Shown here piece by piece: positions 10,378 to 20,155 of a DNA stretch of 64,000 nucleotides; within the stretch, counting starts at the first letter, position 1; every line of letters begins with the position of its first letter. The notes under the pieces are model-generated. The model had not been told where the DNA came from. It saw only the letters and a program-made list of their open reading frames with translations, and ran no database searches. Position numbers and translations under genes: made by a program. The stretch is from Rhynchopus euleeides (Eukaryota; Euglenozoa; Diplonemea; Diplonemida; Diplonemidae): assembly GCA_963210315.1 (NCBI GenBank), contig OY723258.1, forward strand, positions 558,001-622,000, read 5' to 3'.

Positions 10378-12344
10378 TTACTTCTTCTTCAAGTTCTTGG
10401 GCTTGCTGGGGCAAGTCTGCATGTTGTGCCCAGGCTTCCTACACCCTTTGCAGAGCCTGCGGTGTTTGTTGGGAGTCTGGGTGGTCGGGGACGCTGCGCG
10501 CTTCTTTTCGGAGGACTGGGAGGACTGGGAAGGCTGTGTCTGTGTGAGAGAGTTCACACGAACCGGCTTCGCCCATGCCAAGATGCTTGACTGTTGGGTT
10601 GGCTGAGACACAACTTTCTTTTGGGTGGACTGCTTCTCTGTGCTCTCTTTTGCCTTCCCGTCCAACCCAGGTTCAAGGTCCGCACCACCAGCCTCAGGGG
10701 ATGTTTCTGTGCTTGGTGCGAAGGTGAGGTCCGGACAAAGGGAGCTCTTCACGAACCCGTCCTCCTCACCCGACACCTTCAGCACGTACCCCATATCCCG
10801 CAAGCGCTGGGCTACCACCTCCCCCCTCACACTTTCCACCGACTTTCCCCAAACAGCTCCAACAGAGGTGCACATGGCCTCGCGGTACCACCTCTCTGTG
10901 AAGCGACAATCCTGGCGAAAACCTTCGGCTGTTGATTTCTTTATCTCGAGACGGGCTTTGTCCTTGAGCCCTTCCAGGTGAGTGTGGAAGGCAGCCTTGA
11001 ATGGTGCAAATGCATGCACATCAAGGTACTGCACTGTTCCTGTCAACCCACCTGGAATGACCGCTGACTTCGCCCCCGTCTTCCTGTGCAAGTACGCAAC
11101 ATTTTTTGGTGCAATGTGTGTTGTCGCCGAGTCATAAATGACAAGCACGTTTTTGTTTTTGCAAATGGGGGCCAAGACGCTGTCAATCCACCACCGCCAC
11201 TCGGCTTCTTTGACCCAGCCGGTTTTCTGGAAAGTACAGTTACTGGGGGGGGGCAAATACAAGGGTATACTCTTCTATTCACCGTGCCAGCTTACGTAAT
11301 TCAGGGTTTTCAAAAAATTGTTTTTTAGCTGAAAAGTTGTCTAGTATGCAAATACAAGAGTATATACTCTTGTATTTGCATACTAGAAATGTGGCCTCCG
11401 GGTGGGCCCTCATGGGGCAGCGGCGCCGAAGAGACAATACGAGCGTCCTCTTGGCCTTTCCCACCCCGAGGCGACTCCCACCAGACCGTGACGACTCCAG
11501 ACAGGAGGCCCACTGGCCTGGGGGGGGTCATTGGAAGTACAAAATATGATGAAAACCCCACAAAAGTTCTTCAAAAGTCTAGTATGCAAATACAAGAGTA
11601 TACTCTTGTATTTGCTCGGTGAACTTTGTAAAATCGCGATTTCTGGAGTACTCTTGTATTAGCATATACCCTTGTATTTGCATATACTCTTGTATTTGCC
11701 CCCCCCCCCCCAGTAACCCCCGAGTCTTTGTGAATCTGATGCTCCTCCTTCTTTATCCTCTCGCCCGCACCTTTAAAAACGATCGACTGCTTTGTCGCAA
11801 GAATGGTCCTGTCTTTCACACTGAACGTGACAGCACCAATCAACGTGGCAAATCTATTTTTTCCAGCATCGGTATCGACCACGATGTTGGTGTCAGTGGT
11901 GTAGCACAACAGTTTGTCCCTGCGGGTAGAGCTCTTGTACAAGGCAGACTCATCCACATTCACAACCAGGTCAAAAGTACCAAAGGGGTTGTGCAGCAGC
12001 TCGGACCCGATGGAGAGGCGTCTGATGGTGGACCAGAAGCTGTGCAACTGGACCCGGGCTTTTTCAAGAGAAAGCTTGGCAATGCGCGAAGTACGAAATT
12101 GAAACTTGTTTCTCCTGGCCCAACCGTCGATCCACTCCACCGAAGCCTGGAAGCCTTTCGGGAAGGGAACAAAGGACATGGCAAGCTCCTTGATTTTGCG
12201 GCGCGTCGTTGGCAAGTCGTTCTTCCGCCGTTCTCCCACTTCTTTAAGCACGTGGGCCTCCACCTCAGGAAAGAAACACGACCTCCCCCTCCCCGCCTTT
12301 CTTTTGGCATGTGTTTTTCCGCAGCTGGTCCTCGAAGGCTACAT
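10378..12344 (-). pseudogene. Pogo-like DDE transposase, interrupted by a nested element
   Basis: The minus-strand coding sequence lies in two blocks, 12344-11716 and 11240-10378 (stop TAA). The first block has a CENP-B-type DNA-binding region (DLPTTRRKIKELAMSF then EWIDGWARRNKFQFRT) and the first catalytic Asp in VVNVDESALY. The second has the second Asp in VLVIYDSATTHIA and the third in VQYLDVHAFAPF, so the triad is DDD as in pogo/mariner. A Ser/Gln-rich tail ends in a zinc knuckle, CKGCRKPGHNMQTC (CX2CX4HX4C). Removing the nested element with one TA copy restores the frame (DSG-VN-CTFQKTGW), so the gene was intact before that insertion. The frame closes upstream at a TAG near 12345. A likely N-terminal exon (ITAEERRALN) reads at about 12380-12480, but the junction is not resolved. 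Confidence 0.85.
11243..11713. mobile_element. Nested TA element inside the transposase gene
   Basis: The inverted ends CTGGGGGGGGGCAAATACAA and TTGTATTTGCCCCCCC...CCAG are bordered by TA (11241-11242 and 11714-11715). Inside are several palindromic copies of AAATACAAGAGTATACTCTT, including a perfect palindrome at about 11344-11390. It has no coding capacity. It interrupts the transposase exactly at a TA, in frame once removed. Confidence 0.85.
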
Positions 12345-12904
12345 CTATGGTGAGGTGTGTCTGGGGCCATCCGTCCACATCTTCTCGTTGGTGGTAGGGA
12401 CTGCGGACGCCGTAGATGAGGAGTCGTTTAATGCGCGCCGCTCTTCAGCAGTGATTTTGACGCCTCTGGACCCCAGGAGTTTGCGGGTTTCCGGGTTTGC
12501 GGTCTTCAGCAGTGGTTCTGATGCCTCTGGACCGCAGGAGTTTGCGGGTTCGCTGGTTTCCCGTCCGTATGTGTCTGAGGGGGGATGCCCCGATTCCCTT
12601 CGTCACGACATATCTTTGAGCGTAGGTCACTTCCCCCCTCTACGGACCCCGTGCACCCTGGTTCCCCTAAGTGGCACCAATAGACCCCGTTGTCCCCATT
12701 CCTTGCCCCAAAGTTTGCAGATTTGTGTGTCTCCAAAAAGAAAATCTCAAAAAAAACGAAAAATTTCCCCAAAAAAAAAGGGTGAAAAGTAAGTACTACT
12801 ATTCAACGGCCCAACGTGCCCCAGAGCCCCAAAAAAATAAGTACTACTATTCGGCTAAGTACTACTATTCAACTAAGTACGTTTATTTGACCCCCCCCTG
12901 TAAT

Positions 12905-13550
12905 GAATATCCCAAAGAACGGGTTTTTGGAAAATCCGAGGGGGGGGTCCCGCTGGGTGGGTAGGTGGGGTGGGGTGTGGGCTGGTGAAGGTGGCTGTCT
13001 CCCAGCCACCTTCACCCATGACCAGTCCCTGAACCAGACCCACGTTTCATGGGCGAAACTTGGCTCGTACACCACCAAAGTGACCCCACTGTGATCCGCA
13101 AAAATTCCAAACGTTCAAAAGAAAGGGGTTTTGGAACACCCGTGGAGGGGGTCCCGCTGGGTGGGTGGGTGTGGCTGCCTCCCAGTCACATTCCCTTAGG
13201 ACCAGCCCCTGAACCAGAGGCACATTTCATGGACGGTGTTTGGCTCCTAGACCCACAAAATGACCCCACTACGATCCGCAAAAGTTCCAAACGTTCCAAA
13301 GAACGGGGTTTTGGAATACCCGAGGAGGTGGTCCCGCTGGGTGGGTGGGCTGGTGTGGCTGCCTCCCAGTCACATCCTCCTGTGGGCCAACCTCCTATGA
13401 CCAGACCCTGAATCAGACCCACATTTCATGGGTGAAGCTTGACACCTCGACCCACAGTGACCCCACTACGATCCGCACAGATTCCAAATAGTCAAAAGAA
13501 AGGGGTTTCGGAGCACCCGAGGAGGGGGTCCCGCTGATTTTGGGTCACTT
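12905..13550. repeat. Tandem ~180-bp repeat, about 3.5 copies
   Basis: Successive units share TGACCCCACTACGATCCGCA, TTCCAAACGTTCCAAAGAAC, GGTCCCGCTGGGTGGGTGG and GCTGCCTCCCAGTCACAT. Full units start near 13081 and 13263, with partial units either side. Shorter relatives occur at about 7107-7160 and 27146-27236, both next to CACCCCATGGCCAAAATGAC, so the unit is dispersed as well as tandem. Confidence 0.85.
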
Positions 13551-13760
13551 TCGGGTGATGTCAGGTACCTGGAGTGACCGCAGGTAGCCCGTTTTCAGGG
13601 TGGGAGCCCTACTCGTACGTCACCCAGATTCAGCCCAAACCGTGCACCTCGGGTGCACGGTCGCCGGCAGCGCGCGGGCACCCGGAAACAGGCCGCATTT
13701 GCGCGCGCTGCCTGCACCCTGCACGCCAGCCCCCCCCCCCCCCCCCCCCCCGGGGCTGTA

Positions 13761-14798
13761 CACGGTGGGATCTTGTAAATTTTACATGTATAACTACAAG
13801 TATATACATGTATTATACATGTACCGTATACGTAAATATTATGGAACGTAAATATTATGGAACGGGCCCATTTTTGGCCGGTCCGTTCCATAATATTTAC
13901 GTTCCATAATATTTACAGGGCCAGTTGGGGACTCGGTGGTGAGGACGGCTTGCGTCAGGAATCGCGCGAAAAGTGCACGAGTAGGTCCCGTCAGGGACTC
14001 TGTATGCCGTCCGATCACCTGGTCCAAGTCCCCGAGTCGCAGAAAGCCCTGTAAATATTATGGAACGAAAAAAATCTGGAACGCCAACCCACCAGCGTTC
14101 CAAAATATTTACGTTCCATAATATTTACGTTCCATAATATTTACGTTCCAAAATATTTACGTATACGGTATAATACTTGCATGTCAACTATTATACATGT
14201 ATAATACATGTATATGCCTGAAATATACATGTAAAATACATGTATATCAAGTAAAAATACATGTATAATACTTGCATGTCAACTATTATACATGTATCTT
14301 TACTTGATTTACATGTATTTTACATGTATATTTCATGCATTTACATGTATTTTACATGTATAATACTTGTCATGCAAGTATTATACATGTAAAATACTTG
14401 CATGACAAGTAAAATACATGTATAATACTTGCATGACAAGTAAAATACTTGCATGCAAGTAAAATACATGTATTTTACTTGCATGCAAGTATTTTACTTG
14501 TCATGCAAGTATTTTACATGTATAATACTTGCATGACAAGTATTATACATGTAAAATACATGTAAATGCATGAAATATACATGTAAAATACATGTATATC
14601 AAGTAAAGATACATGTATAATAGTTGACATGCAAGTATTATACATGTATTTTTACTTGATATACATGTATTTTACATGTATATTTCAGGCATATACATGT
14701 ATTATACATGTATAATAGTTGACATGCAAGTATTATACATGTATAATACATGTATATACTTGTAGTTATACATGTAAAATTTACAAGATCCCACCGTG
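13761..14798. mobile_element. TA-flanked fold-back element E, copy 1
   Basis: It begins CACGGTGGGATCTTGTAAAT and ends with the exact complement, bordered by TA at 13759-13760 and 14799-14800. Nearly the whole length is one palindrome of short motifs (ATACATGTAT, CTTGCATGACAAG, TTACTTG), so a single strand could fold into a giant hairpin. A second copy lies at 32191-32882 without the nested insert found here. There is no coding capacity. Confidence 0.88.
13824..14168. mobile_element. Element nested in element E copy 1
   Basis: The inverted ends CCGTATACGTAAATATT and AATATTTACGTATACGG are bordered by TA (13822-13823 and 14169-14170). Comparison with the uninterrupted copy at 32191-32882 shows the empty site CATGTATAATAC, so this is a clean TA insertion. 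It carries repeated GTAAATATTATGGAAC motifs and a ~130-bp unique centre. Confidence 0.85.
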
Positions 14799-14851
14799 TA
14801 AGCGACCCCCCAGAAAATTACCCCAGCCACTGTCCCCCCCCCCCCCCCCTA

Positions 14852-16004
14852 GGGAAAACCTTAAGGGGTAAACTTTACGGGATTTTTCACATAGGCGAGG
14901 AACACGCATAAAATGGCAGTAAACCTGAAACCCCGGCCCCTGGGAGTATTTGGGGGCGGTCTGGGTGGTTTTTGGGGGTATTTGGTCACTTCTGAGCCAA
15001 TCCGTGACCATGCTCAAAAAAGTGTCATGGTTTGGTTCCGGCCCCCTCATTTGAACCACCCTTCCGAGCCCGTCCCGCCCTACTTGCCCGCAACATTCCG
15101 CCTTTTCTTGTCTTGGGTGGGCACTGATGCCTTCGGTTCAATTTGGGCGCAAATGCGTGTGACAAGCTTGGGAAGGAGCGTCTTCTCGCCTGCATTTCCT
15201 GATAACACTTGCTGCAGCGTACACCGACCACTGCGCCTGCCGGTTTGCACACCGAATAAGGCTTTGGAACCCACACCGGCATATTTTCCAAAGACGCCAG
15301 CCCCAAAATCCACTCGCGCACCGTCTCCAGCCTCTCCTTTCCATCTGCGGCTGATTTCCCCAGCATTCTGACCGTCGTCCGGCATCTCTTTTAGCTCTTG
15401 CAGTGCTGCAATGAAGAGCGCGTAAGTGGGGGTGATGGTGCAGATGACGAGGGTCATCACCACTGAGAAGTGCCACTGCAGTACCGTAGAGCCGGGGTGA
15501 CACAGGTTATACACCACACCCACTTCGCTGTTGCCGTTACCCCTGATGAAGTCCCCAATGCATCCGACACCTCAGGGAGGGCACATAAGATCGCCTCCCG
15601 AGCTACGCTCTTGCATTCGCAGACACACCCGATCTTTGTTGAGGATGTCGGCAGAAACCTGACAGAACACTCGCTGAAATACCATTTTCTTGGCCCGATA
15701 GTACTCAGATGTCTCATCAGAGGCGGCAGAACGTGGTACATGACGGGGGATGGTGATGGTGCAGGTGACACAGGGTGTTCGGGAGACTCACCCAGGGAGG
15801 GGTTCGGTACCAAACCATGACACTTTTTTCAACACAGCGTTTCAGCCGCGTTCCGGGGCACCAAAGTGGGTGTCCCACACCCAGGGGCGGTTTTTGGGGT
15901 GGTCTGGCCACTTTTTCAGCATTTTTGGGGGGTTTCTGGTCGAAAATTGCCTATGTCGAAAAATGTCGTAAAGTTGATGGATTTCGGTACCTTAAGACGG
16001 TCCC
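14852..16004. mobile_element. TA-flanked element F with diverged ~220-bp inverted ends
   Basis: The left end GGGAAAACCTTAAGG and right end (inverted) GGGACCGTCTTAAGG are bordered by TA (14850-14851 and 16005-16006). The similarity continues inward through CATAGGCGA, AAACCCCGG and AAACCATGACACTTTTTT, so the arms are recognisable but diverged. The interior contains a minus-strand ORF remnant. Confidence 0.7.
15080..15790 (-). pseudogene. Element F internal ORF with one in-frame stop, unrecognised
   Basis: One minus-strand frame reads through RHVPRSAASDETSEYYRAKK and VFCQVSADILNKDRVCLRMQ, meets a TGA at 15574-15572, and continues with VVYNLCHPGSTVLQWHFSVV, a hydrophobic stretch, GKYAGVGSKALFGVQTGRRS and a basic end (QDKKRRNVAGK) before its stop at 15080. 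It could be a decayed element protein, or two exons around a short intron. I cannot assign a family. No DDE motif is clear. Confidence 0.4.
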
Positions 16005-16021
16005 TACCCCCCCCCCCCATA

Positions 16022-18022
16022 GGGAAGTCCACGGCTGGACAATATCTGTCACGCTACACGATTTTTTTGATTTTCGGCCAAAAACTCCACCAAAATGGGC
16101 GTACCTGGCCAGAAATCCAGTGGGGGATCACTGAAAAATCCCGATAAAATAGCGGACACCCTCGAGAAAGTCGATCCATTCGAATAATTTGGGATTTTTT
16201 CCTGAAAAATGGCCCAAAATGGGGGACAAAAATGGACACTTTTCGGCCAAATTGTAACACTTATCAAAAACCCATCTGAGCGCCCAGAATACCACCGAAA
16301 CACCCCAAAACCGCAAAAATACCCCTCCACTGAGGTACCCGGGTGGGAAAAAATGGGTGTTGCACCCTTTTGAGACCCAGCTTTGGGTCCCAGCCGGGAT
16401 TTCCTGGCCGAACCCCCCCATAAACCCCGGTTCCCCCCCACTTTTTCAGCATTTTCCAGACTCGCGGATCCAACGTATACCACCCAGAGGGCCACAGAAG
16501 GCCCCAAAGAACCCCCAGGAGTCACAGATATGTCCTAAAAGGGGTGGGAAAACCCAGGTATGGCCACTTTGGTGGTCAATTTTGACCCAGAAGCCCGAAA
16601 TTTCCTGCTGTAACACTTAGCGCTACAGAAGTTGGTGAAAATGTAACACTTTTCGGGGTAGCTCTGGGTGCCCAGAGGACCATCTGAACACCCCAAAACC
16701 ATGAAAACCTCACTCCAGTGAGGTATCCGGATGAGAAAGAAATGGGTTTTGTACCTCTTTGAGGCCACCTTTGGGGTTCCGGTGGGTGTTGAGTTAGGAA
16801 CCCCCCCAAGTACCCTGCTGGAGGCACTCAAAACCACCCATACCAACATGGACCCCACGAACCCTAATGGGGGCGGCGGAGTGAAAGTCTTGTGTCGTCA
16901 GGAGGTAACAAGGACACTTCCTTTGACACTGTCGCAGGCTCCGAGTTGGTTATCTGTTGATTGTCTCAGACTCATAGTGACTCGGTGAGAAGACCCCCAC
17001 AGCTCCGAGCATGTCCTCAGGTGAACACACGCCTTTCCAGCACACAGACTCGGAGAACACCCCCGAGGGACAATAGTGCGCCTAACTGCAACTTTCTGCA
17101 AAGGAAGTGTCCTTGTTGCCTCCTGACGACACAAGACTTTCACTCCGCCGCCCCCATTAGGGTTCGTGGGGTCGATGTTGGTGTGGGTGGTTTTGAGTGC
17201 CTCCAGCAGGGTACTTTGGAGGGTTTTGGGGGGGTTCCTGACTCAACACCCACCGGAACCCCAAAGGTGGCCTCAAAGAGGTGCAAAACCGATTTTTCCC
17301 CTCCCGGATACCTCACTGGAGTGAGGTTTTCATGGTTTTGGGGTGTTCAGATGGTATTCTGGGCACCCAGAGCCACCCCGAAAAGTGTTACATTTTCACC
17401 AACTTCTGTAGCGCTAAGTGTTACATAAGTGTTACAGCAGGAAATTTCGGGATTCTGGGTCAAAATTGACCACCAAAGTGGCCGTACCTGGTTTTCCCCA
17501 CCCCTTTTAGGACATATCTGTGACTCCTGGGGGTTTTTGGGGCCTTCTGTGGCCCTCTGGGTGGTATTTTTTGGGTCCGCGGGTGTGGAAAAGGCTGAAA
17601 AAGAGGAGAAAAATAGGGGTTTTATGGGGGTTCGGCCAGGAAATCCCGGCTGGGACCCAAAGCTGGGTCTCAAAAGGGTGCAACATCCATTTTTTCCCAC
17701 CCGGGTACCTCAGTGGAGGGGTATTTTTGCGGTTTTGGGGTGTTTCGGTGGTATTCTGGGCGCTCAGATGGGTTTTTGATAAGTGTTACAATTTGGCCCA
17801 AAAGTGTTACATTTTTGTTACACATTTTCGGCCATTTTTCAGGAAAAAATCCCAAATTATTCGAATGGATCGACTTTCTCGAGGGTGCCCGCTATTTTCT
17901 CGGATTTTTTCAGTGATCCCCCACTGGATTTCTGGCCAGGTACGCCCATTTTGGTGGAGTTTTTGGCCGAAAATCAAAAAAATCGTGTTTGTGACAGGTA
18001 TTTCCTTTGGCGTGGACCACCC
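16022..18022. mobile_element. TA-flanked long inverted-repeat element G (~0.9-kb arms)
   Basis: Arms at about 16041-16925 and 17097-17996 are near-perfect inverted copies around a ~170-bp spacer. The outer ends TAGGGAAGTCCACGG and TAGGGTGGTCCACG (inverted) begin at TA 16020-16021 and 18023-18024. Each arm also contains two related ~400-bp segments (motifs CACCCCAAAACC, GAGGTACCCGGGTGGGAAAA and GAGGTATCCGGATGAGAAAG), so it grew by internal duplication before the inversion. There is no credible gene; ORFs in the arms mirror one another. Confidence 0.85.
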
Positions 18023-18024
18023 TA

Positions 18025-20155
18025 CCCCCCCCCCCCCCCAGCAACAGGCAATGGGTAGGTATGAAACGGAGTTCGTTGTGTTCGTTGTGTTCGCTGATGG
18101 CACATTGCAGCGCCGCCAAATGCACATCACGAGGGGGCTGAGCCATGCAACACAGGAGGGGTGGGGAGGGAGGGCGGGGTATAGTTGTCGAGAGTGAAGG
18201 CAAAAAAAGCAATTCGCCCACACCTGCAACACACGAGGGTGTGGGGGGCAGGCAAGGGGGCGAGAGGGGCCAGTGGGGTGAGGGGTCCTTCGCTCAAAAG
18301 TGAGAAACAGGTAGCGAGCCGACACACAGGAACATCGTGTGTTCCCTCTTCGCTACGCTTCGTCGCTCAAAACTTGTACAAAGGCAACGCGATGCACCCC
18401 ACAGAACCGGCTGTCGAGTGACACAGTTTTTGACACACAGTGTGGGCCCTTCGCTCAGAGCTGCAGAAAAGTGAGAAACAGAGAGCCGCCTCACAACACA
18501 CTGGCTGCAAAGTGGCACAGTTTCACAATATCGTATCAGTTCTCGTGCGTTAGTCTTGCGTGGACTCCTGTACGATGCAGGTCCGCTCATTCAACATGGC
18601 CAACGCAGAAAAGTGAGAAACAGAGAGAGCCGCCTCACAACACACTGGCTGCAAAGTGATACAGTTTGACACACACAGCGATACAGAGCGGAAGGCCCCC
18701 CCCAGTGGCACAGAGCTAAGGCATCCCCCGCACCGAGAGTGCATTGGACGATTTTTGAACAATTTGAACAATTATTTTTTGTAGCCGTGCCTCTTCGCAG
18801 CACTCCAGTGAGAGGCGCTGGTTCGGGGTCCGGGTATTTTGGATGCAACGACACCGATGGACCACCAGCCTGACGGAGATTTGATGCCGTCAGGATAGCG
18901 GCGCGCAGTGGGTGCTATGTTGTGTTTGGCATGGGGGGGGTGTAGTGTTGTGTAGAAAAACTCGCCGGCTGAACTGTTCTATTTTTTGTGCGAACAGCAT
19001 CAGCCCCCCCCCCCCCAGCCCCGCAGAAAAAAAGGGCGGCCTAACGAACTCCCCGCTCCCCTCCCCCCTCCCCCACCCAGCGCGACCGAGGGGGGGTAAT
19101 GGGGCTAGACAAGAGGCAGGCAGCCTCAGCATCCCACACTCTGGAAGGCCAGTGGGGGGAGGGGGGAGGGGGGGGTCAGCGCGTCTGCAGGATCAGACGA
19201 ACCTCCTAAAAAAATCCAGCGCCCGTTGCTGGCACTTATTCCACTGGCAGAAAGAATCACCATAAACGTAGTAGCGCCTGCCATTTCTCGGCACCGCGAT
19301 GATGTTGTTTTCATTCTTCTTCTTTTTTCTGTTCCAATCGTTTTGTAGTTTGGGTGAGGGTGCTGGGCATCGCGGTGTGTCCCCTAGAGTGTACACAGCG
19401 CGATAACCGGGGCCCGCTTCCCAATCAAACTTGAGTAAAAACCATAGGGGGCCAGTCACAGACAGAGCCATGGCAAAGAAATACCAGGACTCCTCTCTGG
19501 ATACATTTGCGTAACTCGGAAGCGCAAAGCCTGGCAAACCAAATACCTTGCCTGTCTGGACATGATTTGTTTGAAACGCCACGCACACCCCCAACACCCC
19601 CACCCTTTGTGCCCATGCCGTGTGCACACGGCATCTCAGCCTGATGAAGTGGAAACAACAACGGATTCATTGACCGGCTGTTTCCTTCGGCACAGCAGGT
19701 GGATCAAACACCATACCCTGAAACGCACCAAAGGAGAGTCTGCCAAAACCCCACCCCCCCACCCCACTGGGGTGCCAGCTTGCAGCAGGTGGTGGGTTGG
19801 CCCTTTCCTGAGAAAGGGGCAGCAGGTTCACATTACTGCACTGGGTTGTCTGCTGCGTTTCCTCCCCGCTAATAAGAGCTGTGTGTGAGGATCACCTTTT
19901 GACGCATCGACAGGCCTTTAATCATACAACTGCAGACAGGCGCGGGGAGGCAAGAGGCAGCTGGCCACCCCTGATGTATCACAGCACATAGAGAGGAGTG
20001 TGGTATAGCTCCTGGCATGTTCACACCTGAGGCATACGAGGGTGTGCGTGTATTCTCGTTTACGGGAATGGTCACACTTCAACATACGAGGAGAGTGGGG
20101 TGGGATATATACTCACGCGTAAAGCAAGGCAAAATCCAAAAAAAATACCTCAAAC
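18025..20155. other. Intergenic, dispersed short repeats
   Basis: It holds two copies of a ~70-bp motif (AGAAAAGTGAGAAACAGAGA then GCCTCACAACACACTGGCTG) at about 18463-18535 and 18605-18670, the head of the 85-bp dispersed repeat at 18185, a CTTCGCTACGCTTCGTCGCT motif (about 18347) shared with 39490, and C/G tracts near 19007 and 19160. The only ORF of interest is at 19193-19627. Confidence 0.6.
19193..19627 (-). CDS. Low-confidence ORF, possible exon or fragment
   Basis: A 144-codon open frame begins at GTG; the first clear ATG is at 19471. Its composition is more protein-like than neighbouring frames: a hydrophobic segment (FFAMALSVTGPLWFLLKF), a Lys-rich patch, and an aromatic C-terminus (RRYYVYGDSFCQWNKC). 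I recognise no family and see no splice partner. It may be a stray ORF between repeats. Confidence 0.2.
   Translation of the reverse strand: MHTAWAQRVGVLGVCVAFQTNHVQTGKVFGLPGFALPSYANVSREESWYFFAMALSVTGPLWFLLKFDWEAGPGYRAVYTLGDTPRCPAPSPKLQNDWNRKKKKNENNIIAVPRNGRRYYVYGDSFCQWNKCQQRALDFFRRFV

Larger units (their letters stand above)
9910..12900 (-). mobile_element. Autonomous pogo/Tc1-mariner-like DNA transposon D
   Basis: The ends are perfect inverted copies: CAGGGGGGGGTCAAATAAAC on the left and its complement on the right. TA borders it at 9908-9909 and 12901-12902. Subterminal motifs CTAAGTACTACTATTC also occur in both ends. CAG termini with a TA duplication are the hallmark of pogo/Tigger elements. 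Inside is a minus-strand DDE transposase gene, broken by a nested TA element (11243-11713). The terminal G-run plus TCAAA resembles the ends of elements A and B, so this family may be what mobilised them. Confidence 0.88.

Noticed and set aside
11243-11713. Idea that the insert in the transposase is an intron or introner
   Set aside because: GT-AG splicing at its ends would place TAA in frame; a TA target duplication and TIRs explain it better as a transposon.
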